Assembly: GCA_964650975.1 (NCBI GenBank)
Contig: CAZYWA010000021.1
Span: 18,595-29,328 of the forward strand
DNA from: CAZYWA01 sp964650975 [NCBI: uncultured bacterium]
GTDB lineage: Bacteria; JADJOY01
DNA length: 10,734 bases
Direction of reading: 5' to 3'
How positions within the stretch are numbered: position 1 is the first letter of the stretch; the number at the start of each line of letters is the position of its first letter. Below are positions 1-6,164 of this stretch, one piece after another. A program made the position numbers and the translations under genes. Below the pieces are notes generated by a model. That model did no database searches, had not been told where the DNA came from, and worked only from the letters and a program-made list of their open reading frames with translations.

Positions 1-49
1 GCAAGATCGCCACGAGCGCGGCGGCGGTGGCGGGACGATGGCGCTTCAC
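1..49 (-). CDS. N-terminus of an unidentified exported protein (partial, runs off the left edge)
   Basis: A leftward GTG at 49..47 begins a reading frame that stays open to the window edge. It encodes V/M-KRHRPATAAALVAIL: a basic start followed by a hydrophobic stretch, as in a signal peptide or first membrane helix. A good Shine-Dalgarno core (TAGGA on the minus strand, 61..57) lies 7 nt upstream of the GTG. Only 16 codons are visible, so the family cannot be named. The nearest upstream ATG on this strand (76..74) hits a stop after five codons and is not the start. If real, the gene diverges from the cyclotransferase gene and the repeat pair at 96..169 lies between them. The call rests on the RBS plus the signal-like N-terminus and is tentative. 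Confidence 0.42.
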   Translation of the reverse strand, partial: MKRHRPATAAALVAIL

Positions 50-56
50 GGCGCAA

Positions 57-61
57 TCCTA
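57..61 (-). promoter_or_regulatory. Ribosome binding site for the left-edge gene
   Basis: TAGGA on the minus strand sits 7 nt before the GTG at 49. It is the main reason for calling a leftward gene at the edge. Confidence 0.4.
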
Positions 62-95
62 CGCGATCCGGCGCATGTGGAGGTACGTTCGAGCC

Positions 96-169
96 GGAGG
101 GACGCGGTCTCTCGCGTCCGCGGCGCTCGGTCGAGTGCGACGTTCGGCTGCGAGGGACCGCAGCCCTCC
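96..169. repeat. REP-like hairpin pair, locus I
   Basis: Two 24-nt hairpin units lie in opposite orientation. Unit A (96..119) reads GGAG on the plus strand, then stem ggacgc (100..105), loop ggtctctc (106..113) and stem gcgtcc (114..119). Unit B (146..169) is reversed: stem ggctgc (146..151), loop gagggacc (152..159), stem gcagcc (160..165), then CTCC (GGAG on the other strand). The GGAG feet face outward. The spacer is 26 nt. The same two stem types recur at locus IV (9760..9827); the B copies are identical over 27 bp (145..171 and 9828..9802). The pair lies between the left-edge gene and the GTG start at 180, with unit B ending 10 nt before that start. Confidence 0.75.
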
Positions 170-179
170 GGGTCCAGCG

Positions 180-557
180 GTGACTCCAGTGCGCCTCTTC
201 GTCTACGGCAGCCTGAAGCGCGGCGAGCGACATCACCGCGAGCTCGCGGGCGCGCGCTTCGTTCGAACGGCCCGCACCGCGCCCGCGTACTCGCTGGTCG
301 ACACGGGCGAATATCCGGGCCTGGTGCGCGGCGGGACGTCGGCGGTTGCGGGCGAGCTCTTCGAGATCGACGATGCGTTGCTCGCGCGCCTCGACGAGTT
401 CGAGGACGTGCCGGACGTCTACCGGCGCGACGAGGTCGAGCTCGACGACGGCTCGCGAGCGATCGCGTACCTGCTGCCGGACGAAGCCCGCGACCGGTTT
501 CCGGTCCTGGCGTCGGGTGCGTGGACAGGCACCCCGAATGTAACAAGTTGCCGGTGA
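180..557 (+). CDS. Gamma-glutamylcyclotransferase / AIG2-like family protein
   Basis: This 125-residue protein has the compact GGCT/AIG2-like (YtfP-type) fold signature. The N-terminal strand ends in VYGSLKRGE, the family substrate-binding YGSL loop. GELFEI begins the middle region, and ARLDEFEDVPDVYRR carries the Glu expected to be catalytic. Known members cyclise gamma-glutamyl amines or peptides to 5-oxoproline; the substrate here is unknown. The protein has no signal peptide and is probably cytoplasmic. The frame is open back to codon 27, but the upstream 51 codons overlap the hairpin repeats and look non-coding, so I start at GTG 180. GTG 189 is equally possible. No strong Shine-Dalgarno is seen. 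The gene converges with the peptidase gene at 688. Confidence 0.82.
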   Translation: MTPVRLFVYGSLKRGERHHRELAGARFVRTARTAPAYSLVDTGEYPGLVRGGTSAVAGELFEIDDALLARLDEFEDVPDVYRRDEVELDDGSRAIAYLLPDEARDRFPVLASGAWTGTPNVTSCR

Positions 558-561
558 AAAC

Positions 562-602
562 AGCAGGCGATTGCCTGCAAGAAAATCGACAAGTCGCCTG
601 CT
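562..602 (-). terminator. Possible terminator with two alternative hairpins
   Basis: The convergent gap 558..687 is AT-richer than its surroundings. It holds a 6-bp hairpin (gcaggc 563..568, loop gatt, gcctgc 573..578) and an overlapping larger inverted repeat (agcaggcga 562..570 with tcgcctgct 594..602). They share their left arm, so only one can form. Read leftward, the hairpin is followed by TGTTTTC, a short imperfect T-run. It may therefore end transcription of the peptidase gene about 90 to 125 nt after its stop. Read rightward, no T-run follows. The function is inferred. Confidence 0.4.
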
Positions 603-687
603 AAAACTGCAACAATCCGCCTGTGATCGAGCCCTCGGGCACGCCGAGAGGCTGCCGAAAATGCCTCGAAACGAGTGGATTTCGCGC

Positions 688-2301
688 CTAGGCGTCGATC
701 AAGAAGGCTTCGGTGTCGAGCGGGCGGCCGGTGGCGCGCACCACCAGCTCGTCCCAGCGCAGGCTCGACCCAGGGCGGAACACCTGGTGCAGCAGGAAGT
801 GCCCGGCGCCGGGATTTCCCACCAGCCCTCGCCCGGTGCGCTCGCGGATGGTGCGCTCGAGCTGCGCCGCGAGCGCTTCACCGATCAGGTAGTTCTGGTA
901 GTAGACCGGCGTGGTCGAGAGGTGGATCTTGGCGGCCCAGTCGGGAGCGCTGCGCGCGGGCGGACGGCGGATCTCCTGGTAGCGCTCGACGAGGTCCCAC
1001 CAGCGTGAGTCGAGATCGCCGTCGGGGTTCGCGTAGAGCTCGCGCTCGAACTGGATCAGCGTGATGCACCAGCGCGCCAGCACCCAGCGGCCGGCCTGGC
1101 GCGTCTCGACGAGCGCCGGCACCAGCTCCTCGAGCCGCTCTTTCTCGAAGCCGGCGTCGGCCGCGAGCCACTCGGGGTCGTAGACCAGCCGGCCGATCAG
1201 CATCGCCACCGCTTCGGTGGTGAGCGGATGCGCGGGGCAGCGCAACAGGAACGGCAGCGCCGGATCGACGTAGAGATCGTAGGCGGCGTGGCCGAACTCG
1301 TGAAGCATCGTGCCGGCCCAGTAGGCCACCGGCTCGACGTTGGCGAGGACGCGCACGTCGCGCTCGCGATCGACCGCGAGGCAGAACGCGTGCTGGCATT
1401 TGCCGGGCCGTGGATCGAGATCGCTGTGCTTGAGCGATTCGTCGACGGGCAGCCCGAGCGCGCGGAACGTGGCCAGCGAGGCCGCCACCAGATCGACGCC
1501 CTGGAAGCCGGGATCGAGCCGCGCGGCGGGATCCTCGGGAGGCTCCTGGAAGAACGGGTCGGGGTAGTGCCACGGATAGAGCGCATCGGCGGCAACGCCG
1601 AAGCGCTTCGCGAGCGCCTCGTCGAGGCCCGCCTTGAACTTGCGGTAAGGATCGCGGGTGCACTGGTCGAGATCGTCCACGAACCGGTCGAGCCAGGCTT
1701 CGTCGATCTCGCCCACCGAGAGCGCCAGCGCGCGGTAATCGCGGAATCCCAGGGTGCGCGCCGACGCGTTGCGGATCCGCACCAGCGCCCGCAATCGCTC
1801 GGCCACGCGCTGGCCGATCTCCTTCGACGCCGTCCACGCCTCGCGGCGCAGCGCCGCGTCGCCCTCGTGGAGGAGCACCCGGCGGATCTCGTTCTCGTCG
1901 GTGAGGCGGCCGCGGACCGTGCCGCGAAAGCAGTTGAACTCGTTCTCGATCTCGGTCTCCAGGTGGACGCGCTCGGCGAGCGACGCGTCGTCGATCTGGC
2001 CTTCGAGGTAGGCGAGCCTGAGCAGGTGGATCTGGCGACGTAGCAACCGGTCGACGTCGCCGCGTTCGCGCAGGATGCGATCGAACGAGTTGGCGCGGGT
2101 GTAGGCGCCGAGATCGGCGAAGATCCGCCGGATCTCGATCTCGAGCACGGTCTTGCGCTCGGCATGCTCGGAGAGCCCGGTCGTGGCGAGATCCCACGCG
2201 GCCTTGGCCGCCTCGATGCAGAGCGGACGGAAACGCCGCTCGTGATCGAGCACGAACGCGGCGGCAGCGCCGATCGGGTCGTGTCCTTGGGGGATGGTCA
2301 T
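688..2301 (-). CDS. M2/M3-like zinc metallopeptidase
   Basis: This 537-residue protein is all-helical in composition with a gluzincin active site. TMLHEFGHAAYDLY holds HEFGH (HExxH, about residues 334-338): two zinc-binding His and the catalytic Glu. TTEAVAM about 25 residues on supplies the third ligand (Glu363). The CQHAFCLAV stretch before the motif, the PVYYQNYLIGE segment (about 465-475) and the terminal GSSLRWDELVVRATG resemble M2 (angiotensin-converting-enzyme-like) and M3 (oligoendopeptidase) peptidases. I cannot decide between the two. It has no signal peptide, so a cytoplasmic oligopeptidase is likely. I chose ATG 2301 (MTIPQGHDP) because the upstream extension is Pro/Arg-rich and enters a repeat region. 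No clear Shine-Dalgarno is seen. The gene stands 325 bp after the deacetylase gene and probably has its own promoter. Confidence 0.85.
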   Translation of the reverse strand: MTIPQGHDPIGAAAAFVLDHERRFRPLCIEAAKAAWDLATTGLSEHAERKTVLEIEIRRIFADLGAYTRANSFDRILRERGDVDRLLRRQIHLLRLAYLEGQIDDASLAERVHLETEIENEFNCFRGTVRGRLTDENEIRRVLLHEGDAALRREAWTASKEIGQRVAERLRALVRIRNASARTLGFRDYRALALSVGEIDEAWLDRFVDDLDQCTRDPYRKFKAGLDEALAKRFGVAADALYPWHYPDPFFQEPPEDPAARLDPGFQGVDLVAASLATFRALGLPVDESLKHSDLDPRPGKCQHAFCLAVDRERDVRVLANVEPVAYWAGTMLHEFGHAAYDLYVDPALPFLLRCPAHPLTTEAVAMLIGRLVYDPEWLAADAGFEKERLEELVPALVETRQAGRWVLARWCITLIQFERELYANPDGDLDSRWWDLVERYQEIRRPPARSAPDWAAKIHLSTTPVYYQNYLIGEALAAQLERTIRERTGRGLVGNPGAGHFLLHQVFRPGSSLRWDELVVRATGRPLDTEAFLIDA

Positions 2302-2402
2302 GGTGATGTTTTCGGCGTGGCGGGGAGGGCGATGAGAGTAACTGAAGCGCGCGCCGCTCGCGTGGATGGGAGAGTGCGGGCGCGCACTCCGGTTGATGCC
2401 GG

Positions 2403-2424
2403 GGCCGCCCGGCGCGCGAGGCGG
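2403..2424 (+). repeat. Second short repeat family, copy 1
   Basis: The 22-nt sequence ggccgcccgg / cgcgcgaggcgg is found again exactly at 10363..10384. Its last 20 nt recur inverted at 10199..10218. It is partly palindromic (ccgcc with ggcgg around a 10-nt centre). All three copies are intergenic. It lacks the loop and GGAG foot of the REP-like units, so I treat it as separate. Confidence 0.55.
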
Positions 2425-2518
2425 CACGCTGGGCAAGTGGCGACTGCTCTCGGTTCAGGTGCCGGAGGGCGGCGCATCGTGCGGGCGATCGAGCGGGAAT
2501 GAAGGCCGTTCGAGCGCT

Positions 2519-2611
2519 GCCCGCCGAGGGACCGGCGGGCCTCCAGGGTGGGTCGAGAGGCGAGCGGGATCGTGAACGCGTGGCTGGAGCGCGCGCGGTC
2601 CCTCGCGCGCG
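2519..2611. repeat. REP-like hairpin pair, locus II
   Basis: Unit C (2519..2544) has stem gcccgcc (2519..2525), loop gagggacc (2526..2533), stem ggcgggc (2534..2540) and CTCC. Unit D (2586..2611) is inverted: GGAG, stem cgcgcgc (2590..2596), loop ggtccctc (2597..2604), stem gcgcgcg (2605..2611). The GGAG feet face each other across a 41-nt spacer. Both stems have 7 perfect pairs although their sequences are unrelated, while the 8-nt loop is identical. The pair ends 15 bp from the deacetylase stop codon. Confidence 0.78.
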
Positions 2612-2626
2612 AGCGAACGATCGGGT

Positions 2627-3466
2627 TCAGCTCGGGCGATCGAGGACTGCTCGTCCGCTCGCGATGAGCTCGCGCAATGCGGGAGAGCGCAGCGCGGCGA
2701 GATCGGTGGCGCGCTCGTGCGAGGCGGCACGACCGACCGCGCCGCTCGTTTCCAACCCGGGATGCGTGACGATCTCGGTCAGTCCGGACGTCGCGTGGCT
2801 CGCTGCGTTGGCGATCCAGTCGCGCTCCAGTGCGTGTCCCTCGGCGAGGCCCGCGAGCGCGCTGGGCCGTGCCGTGGTGGACGCGGTGAAGATCGGTTCG
2901 AAGGCTCGCGACAGCGCGACGAGAGCGGTGCGCATCGGGAGCGCGTGAGGGGCCACGCCGCGCGGGCTCGACGCGGGAACCACGCGAACGTACGCGAGCT
3001 CGAGGGAAAGTGAGCGCACGGCCGCGAGCGCGGCGGCCGGCACGCCCGGGAAGATGTGCGCGTGACGGTGTCCGTCGAGATGCCTCACGCGCAGACCCGC
3101 CGCGCCGAGCCGCGCGAGCTGCGCGCCGATCTCCCGCTCGACGTGCTCGCGCCGCACCGCCCCCAGGAGCAGCGCGAGCACCAGCCGCCGCGAGCGGCGC
3201 CGGAATCGGCCGTCACCGTCCACCAGGGTCGACACGGCATCGCGCGGGGCGGCCGCACGGAAATCCGTGAGGTCGAGGTGCAGCCCGATCGAGAGGTCGC
3301 GGCGATTCCGCAAGACCTTCACGCCGTGCTCGAAGCTCGGGCCGGTCGCGAGCACGCTGACCGCGGAGAGCGCGCCCGCGTCGGCCGCGAGCGCGATCCC
3401 GTCGTCGACCTCCTCGGACCAGCCGAGATCGTCGGCCGTGATCCGGATCCGGACCGGCTCGGACAC
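2627..3466 (-). CDS. ChbG/HpnK (YdjC-like) carbohydrate deacetylase family protein
   Basis: This 279-residue protein has the usual family length and motifs. ITADDLGWS (9-17) supplies the metal-binding Asp, GLHLDLT (61-67) a His, HLDGHRHAHIFP (129-140) the central His cluster, and EIVTHPG (231-237) the late His. Characterised relatives remove acetyl groups from N-acetylglucosamine units, either of chitooligosaccharides (ChbG) or of hopanoid-linked sugar (HpnK). The substrate here is not visible. It starts at GTG 3466, only 4 nt after the hydroxylase stop, so it is translated from the same transcript as the two genes before it. No separate Shine-Dalgarno is seen. With a lipid hydroxylase next door, an HpnK-like role on a lipid-linked sugar is an attractive but unproven inference. 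Confidence 0.88.
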   Translation of the reverse strand: MSEPVRIRITADDLGWSEEVDDGIALAADAGALSAVSVLATGPSFEHGVKVLRNRRDLSIGLHLDLTDFRAAAPRDAVSTLVDGDGRFRRRSRRLVLALLLGAVRREHVEREIGAQLARLGAAGLRVRHLDGHRHAHIFPGVPAAALAAVRSLSLELAYVRVVPASSPRGVAPHALPMRTALVALSRAFEPIFTASTTARPSALAGLAEGHALERDWIANAASHATSGLTEIVTHPGLETSGAVGRAASHERATDLAALRSPALRELIASGRAVLDRPS

Positions 3467-3470
3467 GGCT

Positions 3471-4160
3471 TCAGCCGCGCGCGATCGCGTCGTCGCCGGA
3501 AAGGATCGTCCCCCGCACCCGGTCCCAGAGCGGGAACGACACGTTGAAGTTGCCGCGGGTCATGCGCGCCGGATCGTGATGGCGCCGATGGTGGGTCCGG
3601 AGCTTCGCCACCGGCGCGCGTCGTCCGATCCAGCTCTCGCGCGGCAGGTGATGGAAGAGGTGCAGCCACTCGTAGATCAGGTAGTAGCCGATGGCGCTCG
3701 CGAAGAACACGCGCGCCGCGTTGGCCGAGATCAGCCAGCCGGCGGCGATCGGCAGCGGCGACGTGAGCAGGATGAAGAACGGCAGCGCGAACGGTGGGAA
3801 GAGCACCAGCTTGAGCTCGCGCGCCGAGCGGATCTCCATGTCGCGGTCGCTGAAGTACGCGTGGTGGGTGAGGGTGTGACGGTCGAAGAGCTCGCCGAGC
3901 GGCTTCACGCGGTGGTGCATCGGACCTCGGTGGATCCACCATTCGAAGGCGTTCGCGAACACCAGGAAGAGCGGAGCCAGCGCCAGCTCGAAGGCCGTCG
4001 GATGCGCGAGGCCCGAGATCGCCCAGCCGATCACGCAGCCGGCCAGCAGATTGAAATACGCGACGTGCAGCCAGCCCGAGTAGCGTCGCGGGATGGATCG
4101 CGCCGCGATCCCGTCGCGTTCCGCGGCCCGTTCCGCGATGACGTCGGGTGATCCGTGCAT
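3471..4160 (-). CDS. Fatty acid hydroxylase / sterol desaturase family membrane protein
   Basis: This 229-residue integral membrane di-iron enzyme shows the expected His clusters: HRGPMHH (77-83), HTLTHH (95-100), HLFHH (167-171) and HHRRHH (190-195). Hydrophobic segments lie at about 30-50, 58-72, 118-145 and 150-165. The family uses O2 to hydroxylate or desaturate acyl chains, sterols or carotenoids at the membrane; the substrate cannot be read from sequence. ATG 4160 is preceded by AGAGGGG 8 nt upstream, a good Shine-Dalgarno that overlaps the TolC stop. The spacing is 14 nt from TolC and 4 nt to the deacetylase. The same frame stays open far upstream to 6767, but that stretch is only a shadow of the TolC gene. 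Confidence 0.9.
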   Translation of the reverse strand: MHGSPDVIAERAAERDGIAARSIPRRYSGWLHVAYFNLLAGCVIGWAISGLAHPTAFELALAPLFLVFANAFEWWIHRGPMHHRVKPLGELFDRHTLTHHAYFSDRDMEIRSARELKLVLFPPFALPFFILLTSPLPIAAGWLISANAARVFFASAIGYYLIYEWLHLFHHLPRESWIGRRAPVAKLRTHHRRHHDPARMTRGNFNVSFPLWDRVRGTILSGDDAIARG

Positions 4161-4174
4161 CGCGACCGCCCCTC

Positions 4175-5893
4175 TCAGTGCGGTGCCATGTGGGGTGCAG
4201 GTGCTTCGGCGGTGCCGCGGATCACGTCCTCGGGCGACGGGCGCTTGCTGTCGCTGCTCTTGGGGACGGTGATGCCGAGCCGCTCGAGGTTGTTCGCGGA
4301 CACGCGATCGAGCTGAGCGCCGGCGATCCGCGCGTCGGCCTGGGCGCGGTTGAACGTGCCGAGGGCCCGCGCGTAGGACTCGATCTTGCGGATCACGTCG
4401 TCGGTGCGGCTGGCGCCGAGCGAGTAGCGCTTGGCCTCGGACTCGAGGTTCTCGCGCGCGCGGTCGAGCGCCACTCCGCTGGTACCGATCCGCGCCACCG
4501 CGGTGGTGAGATTGTCGTGGGCGCGGCGTACCTCGAGGTCCACGTCGCGCTTCAAGCGCTCGAGCGTGCGCTCTGCGGTCTTGCCCTTGAGATGCGCCAC
4601 CTGCGCCTCGTGATCCGCCTCGCTGCTGGTGAGCGGGATGGTGATGCGCACGCCGGCGAAGAGGTCGTAGAAATCGCCCGACACTAGCTGGTGGTAGCTG
4701 TCGCCGAAGTCTCCCACGAACGGCGAATCGAGCGTCACGCCGCCGAAGTCGACGGCGCGGCCCGAGCCGGAGATGCCGTCGAGCTTGGCGTCGGCCGTGA
4801 GGTCGATCGACGGCAGCCGCTGGTTCTCGGCGAGCTCGCTGTCGACGCCGCGCTGCTCGACCTCGGCGCTGGCGCGCGCCAGCTCCTCGCGGCTCGCCAG
4901 CGCCTTGGCCACGATCGCGTCGACCGGCTCGGTGGGAAGGGTGACGCCCTCGGGCAGGTCGGCGGCGAGCAGCCCCGGTCCCGCGAGGCCGAGACCCAGG
5001 TCGCGGCGCAGCTGATCGCTCGCGGCGCGCAGCACGGAACGAGTGCGCACCAGCTCGTCGTCGAGGTTCGCGACCGATGCCTCGTCGTCGAGCAGGTCCG
5101 GGCGCGGCAGCACGCCCACCTCGAAGCGGCGCCGGTCGTTCCCGAGCAGCGTCTTCCCCAGCTCGAGCGCGAGACGATTGATCCGCACCTGCTGCATCGC
5201 GAAGTAGAGCTCCCAGTAGTCGCCCTCGACGGTGCGCGTGACGTCGCGCACGGTCTGCGCGAGCGTCAGCGACGAACGGGTGCGCTCGAGCTCGGCGAGG
5301 CGGATCTGCGCCCGCGACTGGTCGATGAGCAGGTTCTTGAGCAGCGGCTGCTTGAGCTCGAGCGACAAGACCGGCACGTACTCGGGCGAGAGCGACACGT
5401 AGCTCGAGTTGGTCTCCACGATCTGGTTCTCGAGCCCCAGAGTCACCTGGCCGCCGCCCACCGGAATCGGCTGCTCGAGGCCGCCGCCGAACTGCAAGAG
5501 CTTGGCGTCGGTGCTGCTCGTCCCGGCGAGCGCCGAGGCTTCGGGCAGCACCTGGTGCTCGCCGCTCAGGTCGGCGAAGAAGCTCAGCGCGTAGACGCCC
5601 TTCCTCGCCTCTAATTCGGCGTCGCTCACCACGGGGCCGAGCAGCTGCTCGCGGATCTCGGGGCTGGTGGCGAGTGCCGTCGCGACCGCTTCGCGCAGCA
5701 CCAGCGGGCTGCCCTCGATCTCGCTCAGCGACTCCTTCGACATCTCGTCGAGCTGAAAGGGCGTGCCCGCGAGCAGATTTGGGGGAACCAGCGGTGGTGG
5801 AGTGACGCTCGTCGCAGGCGACTGGGCGCGAGCGATCGTCACGCTCAGCAACGACGCGACGGCAGCCGAGCAAACCTGGCGACGGAAGCGCAC
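4175..5893 (-). CDS. TolC-family outer membrane efflux protein
   Basis: This 572-residue protein forms or contributes to a trimeric outer-membrane channel with a periplasmic alpha-barrel. A signal peptide opens it (VRFRRQVCSAAVASLLSVTIARA, split before Q). The mature part has two repeats typical of outer membrane efflux proteins, each with long heptad-like helices (for example LELGKTLLGNDRRRFEVGVLPRPDLLDDEASVA, and RENLESEAKRYSLGASRTDDVIRKIES in the second half). RRFEVG and KRYSLG are the matching helix-turn sites. It is longer than usual (about 450-490), with extra N-terminal and Pro/Ser-rich C-terminal sequence. I start at GTG 5893: GAGGAG sits 9 nt upstream and it places the basic residues directly before the signal helix. 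The ATG at 5950 adds 19 unlikely residues. It is the first gene of the operon; no RND, ABC or adaptor partner is present. Confidence 0.92.
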   Translation of the reverse strand: MRFRRQVCSAAVASLLSVTIARAQSPATSVTPPPLVPPNLLAGTPFQLDEMSKESLSEIEGSPLVLREAVATALATSPEIREQLLGPVVSDAELEARKGVYALSFFADLSGEHQVLPEASALAGTSSTDAKLLQFGGGLEQPIPVGGGQVTLGLENQIVETNSSYVSLSPEYVPVLSLELKQPLLKNLLIDQSRAQIRLAELERTRSSLTLAQTVRDVTRTVEGDYWELYFAMQQVRINRLALELGKTLLGNDRRRFEVGVLPRPDLLDDEASVANLDDELVRTRSVLRAASDQLRRDLGLGLAGPGLLAADLPEGVTLPTEPVDAIVAKALASREELARASAEVEQRGVDSELAENQRLPSIDLTADAKLDGISGSGRAVDFGGVTLDSPFVGDFGDSYHQLVSGDFYDLFAGVRITIPLTSSEADHEAQVAHLKGKTAERTLERLKRDVDLEVRRAHDNLTTAVARIGTSGVALDRARENLESEAKRYSLGASRTDDVIRKIESYARALGTFNRAQADARIAGAQLDRVSANNLERLGITVPKSSDSKRPSPEDVIRGTAEAPAPHMAPH

Positions 5894-5902
5894 CGGAAAC
5901 GG

Positions 5903-5908
5903 CTCCTC
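5903..5908 (-). promoter_or_regulatory. Ribosome binding site deciding the TolC start
   Basis: GAGGAG on the minus strand lies 9 nt before GTG 5893. It supports that start over the in-frame ATG at 5950. Confidence 0.65.
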
Positions 5909-6050
5909 GGAGAGATCGTGGGGCGATCGAAGGCGATCGTGCGGCTGCACGCGCCGCGGCGAGTCTGGCGCGGAGGCCGCCGGGTGGTCTAGTCGTGTGC
6001 CTCTGGGATCGACGCGCTTCTGTGGGGACGCGTCCGCCGCGATCGCTCGC

Positions 6051-6152
6051 AGCGCGCCGGAGACCGTCGCGCTCCAGATGGCGCAAGCCGCGCGCCGGGG
6101 ACCGTCGCGCTCCAGATGGATCGGGCGCTGGAGCCCGCCGGTCCCCGGCGGG
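6051..6152. repeat. REP-like hairpin triplet, locus III
   Basis: Units E (6051..6075) and F (6090..6113) are near-identical direct copies. 6052..6081 and 6090..6119 differ at one of 30 positions (a6061 against g6099), with a period of 38 nt. Each pairs gcgcg with cgcgc around ccgg(a/g)gaccgt and ends in CTCC. Unit G (6130..6152) is inverted: GGAG, cccgccgg (6134..6141), loop tcc, ccggcggg (6145..6152), which is unit C of locus II with a one-base loop change. The GGAG feet of F and G face each other, and gctccag (6109..6115) pairs with ctggagc (6128..6134). The triplet lies between the divergent TolC and phospholipase-like genes and ends 12 nt before the latter's start. Confidence 0.75.
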
Positions 6153-6164
6153 TAGGCTGCATCC

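Larger units (their letters stand above)
2302..2626. other. Intergenic region, 325 bp, with repeats and hairpins
   Basis: No convincing gene lies between the peptidase and the deacetylase. Small frames here are GC-driven. The stretch holds a 7-bp hairpin (gagtgcg 2372..2378, loop ggcg, cgcactc 2383..2389), a copy of a second short repeat (2403..2424) and a REP-like pair (2519..2611). Any promoter for the leftward peptidase should lie here, but I see no clear -35/-10. Confidence 0.6.

Noticed and set aside
27-179. N-terminal extension of the cyclotransferase to 27
   Set aside because: The 51 extra residues are unlike the family and overlap the hairpin pair of locus I. The family fold begins at VTPVRLFVYGSL.
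1228-2043. 271-codon rightward frame opposite the peptidase
   Set aside because: It is antisense to a well-supported enzyme gene, has no recognisable motif and no ribosome site was seen.
2366-2948. Small rightward frames across the intergenic region and the deacetylase gene
   Set aside because: They are composed of Arg/Ala/Gly-rich sequence over repeats and antisense to the deacetylase, with no RBS or domain.
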